From the NCBI GenBank assembly GCA_027306605.1, contig DAHUZK010000080.1, positions 1 through 55,511 of the forward strand: a DNA stretch of 55,511 nucleotides. The letters are read 5' to 3'. The notes beneath the pieces are model-generated. The model searched no databases, was not told where the DNA came from, and worked only from the letters and a program-made list of their open reading frames with translations. Both the position numbers and the translations under genes were made by a program. This document shows positions 1 through 8,413 of the stretch, piece after piece (positions within the stretch are counted from its first letter, which is position 1; the number at the start of each line of letters is the position of its first letter). The stretch is from Acidimicrobiaceae bacterium. Its GTDB lineage: Bacteria > Actinomycetota > Acidimicrobiia > Acidimicrobiales > RAAP-2.

Positions 1-75
1 GTGGAGGCGATGGGACTTGAACCCACGAACCTCTTGACTGCCAGTCAAGCGCTCTACCAACTGAGCTACGCCCCC
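1..75 (-). tRNA. tRNA-Ala (anticodon GGC)
   Basis: Read on the minus strand the segment folds as a complete cloverleaf. The acceptor stem is GGGGGCG paired with CGCCTCC and includes the G3-U70 wobble pair that marks alanine tRNAs. The D arm is GCTC/GAGC. The anticodon stem is CTTGA/TCAAG with loop CTGGCAG, giving anticodon GGC (codon GCC). The T loop is TTCAAGT. The discriminator A is at position 2, and position 1 is the first base of a possible CCA tail, so the window ends exactly at the 3' end. A possible -10 box (TAACCT, minus strand) lies at 93-98, about 17 bases before the mature 5' end. Confidence 0.95.
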
Positions 76-380
76 GTAGCGTGTGTTCTCCCAGGTTACC
101 GGAGGTTCTCCGTTCCGTGAGGGGCCTCTCGGACCGCCCACGTCAGAAATGTCAGCGCTTCGCAGCGGGACGAAATCCGGCACGACCCGGGGAGGGCCAC
201 GGAGCGACAAGTATACGGTGATCCGCGCCCACCCCCGAAAGGGAGCCGGCCCGCTGGCCTGGTGGACTTGTCTTGATGCGCGGTCTATCTCAGAACCGGT
301 CTGGGGTGGGGGTTGCCACTCGCACTTCGAACGGGCCACGGGTAGGGTTTCCGCTCAGTCACACATTGATCGGGGGGCCC
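76..380. other. intergenic region between tRNA-Ala and the propeller lipoprotein gene
   Basis: About 305 bases without a supported gene. It must hold the tRNA promoter on the minus strand (candidate -10 TAACCT at 93-98) and the promoter of the rightward lipoprotein gene, for which I see no convincing hexamers. Open frames crossing the region have no recognisable protein features. Confidence 0.5.
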
Positions 381-1709
381 ATGGTCCGGCGATTCTGCGT
401 TCTGTTGGTGTTGGTCTGCCCGCTCGTCCTGGCATCGTGCGACTGGCCCATGCTGGGATTGAATTCAGCCCATACCTCCGACAACACCACTGAGTCCTCG
501 ATCGGAGTGGGCAACGTCGCCACGCTTTCGCAGCAATGGTTCGCGCAGATCTATGACAGTTCCCCTGCAACCGGGAACTCGTCACCCGCCGTGGCCAACG
601 GTGTCGTCTATGTCGGCTCTCCGGGCGGCCAGCTCTCTGCCTTCGACGCCACCGGCACGACTGGTTGTTCTGGTTCACCCAAGGTCTGCACGCCCCTGTG
701 GACCGGCTCCACCGGCGGCGCAATCTATGCATCTCCGGCGGTGAGTAACGGCGCTGTCATCGTCGCAGCGAACGACGGGAAGATCTATGCCTTCGACGCG
801 GCGGGATCCACGAACTGCTCAGGGTCTCCGAAGACGTGCACGCCGCTGTGGACTGCGACGACGGGAAGCAACAACAGCCTTGGCATGTCACCAGTGGTTT
901 CGAACAACGTCGCCTATGTCGGTGGCGCAAATGGAGTTCTCTACGCCTTCGACGCCACGGGAACGACTGGGTGCTCGGGGTCTCCGAAGGTCTGCACGCC
1001 CCTGTGGACTGCAGACGTCGGCTCACAGGTCACTGATTCGCCGGCCGTGGCCGACGGGTCGGTCTTCGTACCGACCATGAGCAGCGGTCTCAAGGTGTTC
1101 GACGCCGCCGGTCAGACGAACTGCGGCGGAGTACCAAAGGTCTGCCTACCCCTCTGGGTGAGCAGCGACACGACGGAGTCATTTGTGTCAGTGGCGAACG
1201 GCAAGGTCTATACGAGTGGCGCTGGAATGGAGGTCTTCGACGAAGCGGGAGTGACCAACTGCACGGGCAGCCCCAAGACGTGCACGCCCCTGTGGACCAC
1301 TCCGGCGTCGCTCTTCGGGATCGATGCCCGACCGGCCGTGACCCCGACGACGGTTTATGTGGGCGGAGACGCGTTCGACGCGGCCGGAATCAAGGGCTGT
1401 TCGGCGAAGATCTGCAACCCGCTGTGGTCCTACGGGACAAATGACAACGCCTCGCCCTCTCTGGCGAACGGACTTGTCTACATGGCGAGCGCGGATGCGA
1501 GCGGCGGTCTCGTGGCCTTCGACGCCACCGGAACCCGGGACTGCTCAGGTACGCCGATCGTCTGCGCGCCGCTGTTCTTCGACAATACGGGGATCATCGA
1601 ATCCCAGCCCGTCATCGCCAATGGGAAGGTGTACGCGACCGACACGACCACCTACTGCGGCTTCGGTCCGTGCGCGTCAATCATATCCGTGAGAGAATGG
1701 GGCTTGTGA
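381..1709 (+). CDS. secreted PQQ-like beta-propeller lipoprotein with paired cysteines in every blade
   Basis: The ATG at 381 gives a 442-residue protein. It starts with a basic n-region (MVRRF), a hydrophobic core and a lipobox ending LASC, so Cys19 is the predicted lipidated residue; the reading frame is open further upstream but that would bury the signal peptide. The mature part contains about seven repeats of roughly 50 residues with the pattern FDAxGxxxCSGxPKxCxPLW followed by a strand ending in YVG or similar, typical of PQQ-like quinoprotein propellers. Each repeat has two cysteines about six residues apart, suggesting one disulfide per blade outside the cell. A purine-rich stretch just before the ATG may be the ribosome site. 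The ligand or enzyme activity is unknown; a binding or scaffold role is as likely as catalysis. Confidence 0.8.
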   Translation: MVRRFCVLLVLVCPLVLASCDWPMLGLNSAHTSDNTTESSIGVGNVATLSQQWFAQIYDSSPATGNSSPAVANGVVYVGSPGGQLSAFDATGTTGCSGSPKVCTPLWTGSTGGAIYASPAVSNGAVIVAANDGKIYAFDAAGSTNCSGSPKTCTPLWTATTGSNNSLGMSPVVSNNVAYVGGANGVLYAFDATGTTGCSGSPKVCTPLWTADVGSQVTDSPAVADGSVFVPTMSSGLKVFDAAGQTNCGGVPKVCLPLWVSSDTTESFVSVANGKVYTSGAGMEVFDEAGVTNCTGSPKTCTPLWTTPASLFGIDARPAVTPTTVYVGGDAFDAAGIKGCSAKICNPLWSYGTNDNASPSLANGLVYMASADASGGLVAFDATGTRDCSGTPIVCAPLFFDNTGIIESQPVIANGKVYATDTTTYCGFGPCASIISVREWGL

Positions 1710-1752
1710 TCCGCTCGTTGCCCGTGCAATAACGGACAACGTTGCGGTGGCT

Positions 1753-2262
1753 TCAGGGCCACAGGGTCCGACGGGTCGTGACCGGCGACCCCCGTGAAAG
1801 CTGCCAGGAGCTCCCGGGATCGACGTCGAGATCGAAGGTCCGACCCTCCGTGACCAGGCGGGCTCTCGAATGGATTCCCTTCACGCCGTAGACGTGCACG
1901 ACGAGCTGTTGATCGCTGCGCCACCGGCCTTCCGCCTGTGCCGCCGGCGATGAACTGCCGCGGCGACTGAACCTGGGCCGACGCACCTTCAAGCAGGCCG
2001 GAAAGCCGGCGCCGAGTGCTGCTGGGTCAGGTGCCGTGTCAGAACCGACGCCGGATGAACGTCTCAGGACACAGTCGAGAGCCACCGTTCTGCGGTCGAC
2101 TCGACTGAGGAACAGAACCTCCCCGCTGTATTCCGGCTTGCCGCGGTGGAGTCTTGCCGGCCAAAGCCGGCCACGCTCTCGGGGATCGAATCCGGCTTCC
2201 ACCAAGAGAACGCAGATCAATGCCATGACCAACATGGCGAGCGCAATCAGTAGCGGCAACAT
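1753..2262 (-). CDS. small membrane-anchored protein of unknown function
   Basis: The ATG at 2262 is preceded by an AAGGAG ribosome site that overlaps the stop of the upstream propeller-thioredoxin gene, with only one base between the genes, so the two are co-translated. The roughly 169-residue product has one strong hydrophobic segment at residues 2-25, rich in Leu, Ala, Met and Val. A soluble, Arg- and Ser-rich remainder follows and is probably outside the membrane. Two cysteines lie in the soluble part. I recognise no family. Its position suggests it anchors or partners the thioredoxin-like protein upstream, in the way membrane proteins accompany TlpA-like proteins elsewhere, but it lacks the four-helix MauE/DoxX pattern. 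Confidence 0.6.
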   Translation of the reverse strand: MLPLLIALAMLVMALICVLLVEAGFDPRERGRLWPARLHRGKPEYSGEVLFLSRVDRRTVALDCVLRRSSGVGSDTAPDPAALGAGFPACLKVRRPRFSRRGSSSPAAQAEGRWRSDQQLVVHVYGVKGIHSRARLVTEGRTFDLDVDPGSSWQLSRGSPVTTRRTLWP

Positions 2263-2263
2263 G

Positions 2264-3796
2264 TCACTCCTTCGACGGGTCACTCCTCGACTTGATGTTC
2301 GTTTCGATGTGGATCGGGTCCTGTTGCCAATGCCAGCTGCCGGACGAGGCTCGGGGATCGATCGGGGCGTCAGGCCCCAAGAGGTGCCGCGTCGTGGCCT
2401 CGAGCTCGGAGGGGGTCGATGCCCCCATTGCCATCACGACACCGTCCTCGGCGACGAAGATGTTCGTCGGGACCCCACGGACACCCAAGAGCTCGGCGGC
2501 GGAGCCATCCTCGTCGACCAGCACCGTGCCCGGGACGCCCCAGAGTTCGCAGAACTGCTTTGCCTCAGCCCGCGCGTTCCGGCCCTCCCAGACGTTCAAC
2601 AAGATGATCTCCAGACCCGACCGGTCTGTGCGGCGGCGCAGGTCTTCGAGCACCGGCGCCTCCGCGTTGCACGGGCCTCACCAGCTGGCGAACACATTGA
2701 CGATGTACTTCTTCCCTGCCCATTCCTCCAGGTGGCGGATCTTCCCCGTCCGCAGGTCCGGCAGGGCGAGTTCGGGAATGGCATGGCCGACGAGAGAGTG
2801 ATGGTCCACGGGCCCGAGCACGGTCGGCGGTCCGTCCAGCCGGTCTTCGAAGACCGTCAGCGAAGAGCTCCCCGCGTTGGCCACCAGCACCGTCCGCGGA
2901 GACCGAGGGTGTGTCGTCACGCCGCCGGGTGCCGCACCGACCGGGATCCGTGCCCACTCCGTGCCGTCGAGACCGAGAACGCTGACGGTCCCCTCGCCCC
3001 GGTTCGTTACGTAGAGGCGATCTCCCGAAGCACCAGCAGCGATTCCGACCGGTGCGTTGGCTGCCCTGAACTCTCGAACCACCTCGCCCGTCGCCGGGTC
3101 GAGGACGACAACGGTGGACGCGAGGGAATTGATGACGTAGACGTGCTCGCCGCCGGGATGCACGGCGATCGCGCACGGCCCCTCACCGAGGGGGACGCGC
3201 GCAAGCACCTTCAGCTCGTGCGCGTCTATGACGGTTGCGGAGGACGCGACGAAATTGACGCACCAGACGCGGTTGTGCCGCGGATCCACCGCGACTGCAC
3301 CTGCTCCCAGCTCCGCCTCCACGACACCGACTCGCTCGAGCGAGTCGGTGTCCAGAACGCTGAGTGTGGAGCTCATGGTGTCACCGACGTAGAGACGGCG
3401 TGCGTCCTCGTCGAATCCGAGACCGGCCGGATAGTTACCGACGTCTATGGATCTCTCGACGGATCGACTGTCGACATCGACCACGGAGACCCTGTCCGAA
3501 CGGGCATCGGCCGTGAACAGCCGGTCCGTGCGCTCGTCGAAGGCCACGTCGATCGGTTCGTCTCCGACAGGGATGGCACCGACGGTCCGCATCGAAGACA
3601 GATCGACGATCGAGACGGAGTTCGAGCGAGAGCACGCGACGTATGCGAGCTCCCTGCCGGGATCGACCACGACACCTTCAGGGTCGAGACCCACCGGTAT
3701 CTGTCCGAGAACGCGGTACGGGGCGTCGATCGGATCCCACCGAGTATCGATACGGCAGCTTGCGCCTTCAGGTATGCCGTCTTCGGGATTCTTCAT
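2264..3796 (-). CDS. YVTN beta-propeller-thioredoxin fusion with in-frame UGA (candidate selenoprotein)
   Basis: The frame encodes about 330 residues of seven YVTN-type propeller blades (motifs such as PVGDEPIDVAF and DRLYVTN). A thioredoxin/TlpA-like domain follows, beginning near HAIPELALPDLRTGK and running to the end. A TGA at 2678-2680 interrupts the frame exactly at the active site: the reading is VNVFASW-UGA-GPCNAEAP, where the family has W-C-G-P-C. Downstream the same frame continues uninterrupted for 137 codons with good thioredoxin features (IILLNVWEG, GVPTNIFV). Sec at codon 373 would give a UxxC redox motif. No signal peptide is visible. The ATG at 3796 has a GAGGTG ribosome site; a GTG at 3841 is an alternative. 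A TATAGC box at 3850-3855 could be the promoter, back to back with leuS. A nonsense mutation or sequencing error is the alternative explanation. Confidence 0.65.
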
Positions 3797-3912
3797 CGAC
3801 ACTTCTTCACCTCGTGACGTGACAGAGTCGGCGTCGTTCACTTCGAGGTGCTATAGCCTGCGCCGCGACCTGCTAAACGGCCATCGGGCCCGGAGACGCG
3901 CGCGACGTCGCC

Positions 3913-3918
3913 TACCCT
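3913..3918 (+). promoter_or_regulatory. -10 box of leuS, likely leaderless
   Basis: TACCCT ends six bases before the leuS ATG at 3925, so a transcript starting at the usual distance would begin at or next to the start codon. No good -35 box is visible. Confidence 0.5.
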
Positions 3919-3924
3919 GGTGGC

Positions 3925-6435
3925 ATGGCACGTGCCTATGACGTCGACGCGGTGGAGAGGAAGTGGCAGCGCCACTGGGCCGAGGACGGCACCTACGAGA
4001 TCGAGAACGACGACCCCCGCCAGAAGTTCTACGCCCTGTGCATGTACCCCTACCCCTCGGGGCCCGCCCACCAGGGCCACGTGCGGAACTACACCTTCGG
4101 TGACCTGGTGGTTCGGTACCAGACGATGCAGGGCAAGGGCGTCCTCAGCCCCATCGGCTTCGACTCGTTCGGGCTCCCGGCGGAGAACGCCGCCATCAAG
4201 ACGGGAACCCACCCTCGGGTCTTCACCGATGCCCGGATCGCTGAGCTCAAGTCCTCGCTGACCCGTCTCGGTGCTGTCTACGACTGGCGTCGGGAGATCC
4301 ACAGCCACGACCCCGACTACATCAAGTGGACCCAGCTCGTCTTCCTGCGGCTCTGGGAGGCGGGCCTGGCGTACCGCGCCACGGCCCCGGTGAACTGGTG
4401 CCCGGGTTGCCAGACCGTCCTGGCCAACGAGCAGGTCCTGCCCGATGGCACCTGCGACCGCTCCGGCGACGTCGTCGTCCGGCGTGACCTCGAGCAATGG
4501 TTCTTCCGCATCACGCGGTACGCCGACGAGTTGCTCGAAGCCCTCGACGACCTCGAGTGGCCGGAGCGGGCCAAGGTCATGCAGCGCAACTGGATCGGCC
4601 GGTCGGAGGGTGCCGAGTTCGACCTCGTGGTGGAGGGCCGCCCCGACGTCCGTATCCGGGTCTTCACTACCCGGCCCGACACCACTTTCGGCATGACCTA
4701 TGCCGTCATGGCACCGGAGCACCCGCTCGTCGACGAGCTCACCACCGACGCACAGCGCGGCGCCGTCGAGGACCTGCGCCGCCGTGCCGCCGAGGAGACC
4801 GAGATCGAGCGTCTGGCGGAGGGAGAGGCGGCAGCCCTTGACAAGCGTGGTGCGTTCACCGGCACAAACGTCCTCAACCCCTTCACCGGCGCGCCCGTCC
4901 CCCTCTTCGTCGCCGACTACGTCCTCATGGGCTACGGCACCGGGGCGATCATGGCGGTGCCCGCCGAAGACGAGCGGGACTGGGCGTTCGCCCACGTGCA
5001 CGGCCTGCCGATCGTCCGCACCGTGCAGCCACCCGCCGGCTGGGAGGCCGACGGGGGCGGTGCATTCACGGGCGATGGCGTCAAGGTCAACAGCGGTTTT
5101 CTCGACGGGCTCGACATCCCGACCGCCAAGGCCCGTGCCATCGAGTGGCTCGAAGAGCAGGGAATCGGCGAGCGCAAGGTCAACTACCGCCTGCGCGACT
5201 GGCTCGTGTCTCGCCAACGGTTCTGGGGCTGCCCCATCCCGGCCGTCTACTGCGACACCGACGGGGTCGTGCCGGTCCCCGAGGACCAGCTCCCGATCGT
5301 GGCGCCTGACGACGTGGAGTTCCTGCCGACGGGACAGTCGCCGCTGGCGCTGCACGAGGGCTTCCTCCACACGACCTGTCCCGTCTGCGGGGGACCGGCC
5401 CGGCGCGAGACGGACACCATGGACACCTTCGTCGACTCGTCGTGGTACTTCCTGCGCTTCTGCGATCCGTGGGCCACCGACCGGCCTTTCGATCCCGAAG
5501 CAGCACGGCACTTCATGCCGGTGGACCAGTACATCGGCGGTATCGAGCACGCGATCCTCCACCTGCTCTACGCGCGCTTCTTCACACGGGCCCTGATCGA
5601 TGTCGGCCTCGCTCCTGGGATCGAGCGCGAACCGTTCAAGCACTATCTGGCCCAGGGCATGATCCGTATGGACGGGACGAAGATGTCCAAGTCCAAGGGC
5701 AACCTCATCGCGCCCGAGCACTACTTCGACACGGTCGGTGCGGATGCCTTGCGCCTCTTTCACCTCTTCGTGGGTCCGCCTTTCGACGACATGGACTGGT
5801 CGGAGCAGACCGAGCAGGTGATCGAGGGTTGCGGCCGCTTTCTCGATCGGCTCTGGCGCGCCTGCACGGCCGAACCTGCGCTGCGTCCGGGCGCGGAGAC
5901 GGCGGCCGACCTCGCCGTCCGTCGGGCGGTGCACCGCACGATCGACGAGGTCACCAACGACCTCGACCGCTGGTCCTACAACACGGCGGTCGCCCACTGC
6001 ATGGAGCTGCTCAACCTGGTGCAGCGCTACGGCCGCGGTGAGACTGCCGACGGGCAGGCGACCGGAGGAGCCGGCACTCCCGGCCCCCACGAGGACGCCT
6101 GGAACGAGGCGCTCGACGCGCTGCTCAGCCTCCTCGCCCCGCTCACACCGCACGTGACCGCTGAGCTGTGGGAGCGCCGGCATCCCGGCCAGCCGTCGGT
6201 GCACCTCCGCTCGTGGCCCACGGCCGACGCCGAGTTGGTCCGCCAGGACACGGTGACGATGGTGGTGCAGGTGAACGGCAAGGTGCGCGACCGGATCGAG
6301 GTCGACGCGGGCATCTCCGAGTCCGCCGCCGAGCAGCTGGCGCTCGAGTCGGCCAAGGTGAGCGAGGTGCTGAACGGGGCAGCACCCAAGCGGGTCGTCT
6401 CCCGGCCGCCTCGCCTGGTCAACGTCGTGCTCTGA
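3925..6435 (+). CDS. leuS: leucyl-tRNA synthetase
   Basis: This 836-residue class I synthetase charges tRNA-Leu. The HIGH signature appears as PSGPAHQGH at about residues 44-52 and the KMSKS loop as KMSKSKGN at about 586-593. The inserted CP1 editing domain lies between them (TTRPDTTFGMTYAVMAPEH is the editing-site T-rich motif). The zinc-type CPGC and CPVC motifs, the anticodon-binding helical domain and the C-terminal domain with VQVNGKVRDRI are all present. Length is normal for a bacterial LeuRS. The ATG at 3925 follows a -10-like hexamer by six bases and has no ribosome site, consistent with a leaderless message. Confidence 0.98.
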   Translation: MARAYDVDAVERKWQRHWAEDGTYEIENDDPRQKFYALCMYPYPSGPAHQGHVRNYTFGDLVVRYQTMQGKGVLSPIGFDSFGLPAENAAIKTGTHPRVFTDARIAELKSSLTRLGAVYDWRREIHSHDPDYIKWTQLVFLRLWEAGLAYRATAPVNWCPGCQTVLANEQVLPDGTCDRSGDVVVRRDLEQWFFRITRYADELLEALDDLEWPERAKVMQRNWIGRSEGAEFDLVVEGRPDVRIRVFTTRPDTTFGMTYAVMAPEHPLVDELTTDAQRGAVEDLRRRAAEETEIERLAEGEAAALDKRGAFTGTNVLNPFTGAPVPLFVADYVLMGYGTGAIMAVPAEDERDWAFAHVHGLPIVRTVQPPAGWEADGGGAFTGDGVKVNSGFLDGLDIPTAKARAIEWLEEQGIGERKVNYRLRDWLVSRQRFWGCPIPAVYCDTDGVVPVPEDQLPIVAPDDVEFLPTGQSPLALHEGFLHTTCPVCGGPARRETDTMDTFVDSSWYFLRFCDPWATDRPFDPEAARHFMPVDQYIGGIEHAILHLLYARFFTRALIDVGLAPGIEREPFKHYLAQGMIRMDGTKMSKSKGNLIAPEHYFDTVGADALRLFHLFVGPPFDDMDWSEQTEQVIEGCGRFLDRLWRACTAEPALRPGAETAADLAVRRAVHRTIDEVTNDLDRWSYNTAVAHCMELLNLVQRYGRGETADGQATGGAGTPGPHEDAWNEALDALLSLLAPLTPHVTAELWERRHPGQPSVHLRSWPTADAELVRQDTVTMVVQVNGKVRDRIEVDAGISESAAEQLALESAKVSEVLNGAAPKRVVSRPPRLVNVVL

Positions 6436-6486
6436 TCATCCCGATCGTCGGCCGCCTCGCCGCCTCACCGTCGCCGGGCCCCGCCC

Positions 6487-7494
6487 TCAGTCGTGAAAAC
6501 CTGCCAGCACCTGCTTCCACGCCTCGGCGTCCACCTTGTACGGCGCGTAGAAGCTGAAGCGGTCGACGAGTCCCTCGAAGCGGGAGCGCACCTGTGTCGC
6601 CACCTGGTCGAGCGGGCACACGACGGCGAAGGCATCGAGGATGTCGTCGGTGATCAGCTCGCCCATCTTCACCCACTCGCCGCGCTTGGACAACGTGTTG
6701 AGCTCCGGCTGCAGGTCCCCCCAGCCGTGCAGCTCGAGGACAGGGCGGTAAGCGGGGGTCGACCCGTAGAAGGCGATCTGCTGGCGCACCGCCTGGTCGG
6801 CCGCTTCGGTGCTCTTCTCGTCGGCGCCGGTCACCACGAAGCCCGGGTACGAGACCGTCAGGTCCGCCCTCGTCTTCCCGGCCTTGGCAGCACCGCGCTC
6901 GAGCGCGGGCAGGCTGACCTCGCGCAGGTACCGCTCGGTCGTGAAGCCGTGGACGAGGAAGCCGTCGGCGACCTCGCCCGCCACCTCGGTCATGTGTTCG
7001 CCCACGCCGGCCAGCAGGATCTTCGGATTGCCGTACGGGTTGGGACCGGGGTCGAAGAACGGCGTCATCAGCGTGTGCGTGTAGAAGTCGCCGCGGAAGG
7101 CGAGCTTCTCGCCGGTCTCCCACGTGTTCCAGATGGCGCGGATGGCGAGGATGAGCTCGCGCATGCGGGGTGCCGGGTGTGACCACGGCATGGAGAAGCG
7201 CTTGGTGATGTGCGGCTTGATCTGACTGCCCATGCCCAGGAGGAAGCGCCCCTTGGTCAGCAGCTGCAGGTCGTTGGCGACCACGGCCAAGGTCATCGGG
7301 TTGCGGGCGAATGCGACCGTGATGCCGGTGCCGAACTCGAGCTTCTCGGTGGCACCTGCGGCGACGGCGATGGGGAGGAACGGGTCGTGGCTCGTCTCTG
7401 CGGACCAGACACCGTCGTACCCGCTGGCCTCAGCCTTGGCCGCCTGCTCGGCGATGCCGGTGGGGTCGAACCCGATGCCGCCGTCGATCTTCAT
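6487..7494 (-). CDS. LLM-class F420-dependent oxidoreductase
   Basis: The protein has 335 residues from the ATG at 7494, which follows an AGAAGGGA ribosome site. It is a luciferase-like TIM-barrel enzyme: FDPTGIAEQAAKAEASGYD, VWSAETSHDPF and the NDLQLLTKGRFLLGMG segment are typical of the actinobacterial F420-using branch (the MSMEG_2256-like subgroup). Such enzymes transfer hydride between reduced deazaflavin F420 and an unknown substrate in the cytoplasm. The gene lies 25 bases after the PAC2 gene in the same direction and may share its transcript. The substrate cannot be read from sequence. Confidence 0.9.
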   Translation of the reverse strand: MKIDGGIGFDPTGIAEQAAKAEASGYDGVWSAETSHDPFLPIAVAAGATEKLEFGTGITVAFARNPMTLAVVANDLQLLTKGRFLLGMGSQIKPHITKRFSMPWSHPAPRMRELILAIRAIWNTWETGEKLAFRGDFYTHTLMTPFFDPGPNPYGNPKILLAGVGEHMTEVAGEVADGFLVHGFTTERYLREVSLPALERGAAKAGKTRADLTVSYPGFVVTGADEKSTEAADQAVRQQIAFYGSTPAYRPVLELHGWGDLQPELNTLSKRGEWVKMGELITDDILDAFAVVCPLDQVATQVRSRFEGLVDRFSFYAPYKVDAEAWKQVLAGFHD

Positions 7495-7519
7495 GCGCGT
7501 GGTCCCTTCTCTTCGGTCC

Positions 7520-8413
7520 TCACTGTTCCTCACCGCGGAGGAAGCGCTCGAGCTCGGCCGCGATCTCGTCGCCCGAGGGGACTTCCTCCACCCCCATGGG
7601 GTTTCCCTCCGAGGCGTCGATGCTCTCCTCGAGCTTGCGCACCATGGCCTGGTGCTCGGGGTTGTCCGCGATGAGCTGGTCGACCTGGCGCCGCGAGCTG
7701 TCGGCGGCACGGCGCAGCGAGGACGAATCGAGCGAGAGCCCACCCACCGTAGCCAGGCCTTCGATCAGCGCCGCGCTCGCCTCGGGGAACGGCATGGCCG
7801 CCACGTAGTGCGGTACCCGGGCCCACAGGCTCACGGTCGGTGTGCCGGCGACGCCGAAGGCCATTTCGAGCGCCGCCATCACGCCTGCCGGCACTTCGAG
7901 CTCGCCCTGCACGATGCCGACCTGTTCGATCAGTTCGGCCGATTCCGCCGGCGCCGTCGCCGCCAGCTTCACCGGACGCGTGTGCGGTGCCGGTGCGGGG
8001 AAGGCGCCCAGCCCCACGACCATGCGCACGCGCCACGAACGGGCCAGCCCGACCACGGCGTCGGTGAAGGCCCGCCAGTGGAAATCGGGCTCGGGCCCGA
8101 TGAGGAACAAGATGTCGTGGCCCGACTGGTCGCTGCCCTGGCGCACCACCGTCCGGGGCCAGGTGAGCTCGGTCGTGATGCCGTTGACGATGCGGGCGAC
8201 GGGACGGCGGGCGCGCTGGTCGAGGAAGTGCTCCCCGTTGAAGGTGACGATGGGCTCGCCGTGCCCCTGGCCGAGCAGGGTGGCGATGGCGGTGGTTGCA
8301 CCGAGTCCGGCGTCGACCCACCCCTCGAGGGCCACCACCAGCAGCGGATCCTGGACCACCGGCTCCTGGTGCACCTCGAAGATCTCGGTCACGCCCGGGC
8401 CGTCGGGGCTCAC
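7520..8413 (-). CDS. PAC2 (proteasome assembly chaperone-like) family protein
   Basis: About 297 residues from a GTG at 8413 that overlaps the stop of the upstream phosphotransferase gene (GTGA); a second GTG at 8392 is an alternative start. The core matches the PAC2 fold: LVVALEGWVDAGLGATTA, the FNGEHFLDQRARRP segment, the central GPEPDFHWRAF strand-helix and a conserved GTPTVSLWARVPHYVA stretch. An acidic helical tail follows. PAC2-family proteins are common in actinobacteria with proteasomes and are thought to bind proteasome-related or ATP-grasp partners; the actual role here is unknown. The overlap with its neighbour suggests coupled translation. Confidence 0.85.
   Translation of the reverse strand: MSPDGPGVTEIFEVHQEPVVQDPLLVVALEGWVDAGLGATTAIATLLGQGHGEPIVTFNGEHFLDQRARRPVARIVNGITTELTWPRTVVRQGSDQSGHDILFLIGPEPDFHWRAFTDAVVGLARSWRVRMVVGLGAFPAPAPHTRPVKLAATAPAESAELIEQVGIVQGELEVPAGVMAALEMAFGVAGTPTVSLWARVPHYVAAMPFPEASAALIEGLATVGGLSLDSSSLRRAADSSRRQVDQLIADNPEHQAMVRKLEESIDASEGNPMGVEEVPSGDEIAAELERFLRGEEQ

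Noticed and set aside
83..493. 136-codon open frame before the lipoprotein gene
   Set aside because: No ribosome site, no recognisable features, and it overlaps the signal-peptide coding part of a well-supported gene in another frame.
2640..2700. Frameshift as the cause of the split propeller-thioredoxin gene
   Set aside because: Both halves are in the same frame, separated only by one TGA codon, so an indel is not needed. A point nonsense change or recoding remains.
2036..3817. 593-codon plus-strand open frame opposite the propeller-thioredoxin gene
   Set aside because: The protein is compositionally odd, without domains, while the minus strand shows clear YVTN blades and a thioredoxin fold.
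3838..6204. Long open frame antisense to leuS
   Set aside because: Its translation is low-complexity with no domain pattern, and it mirrors the third-position GC bias of leuS. Similar long antisense frames at 9787-12399 and 13612-16731 were rejected for the same reason.
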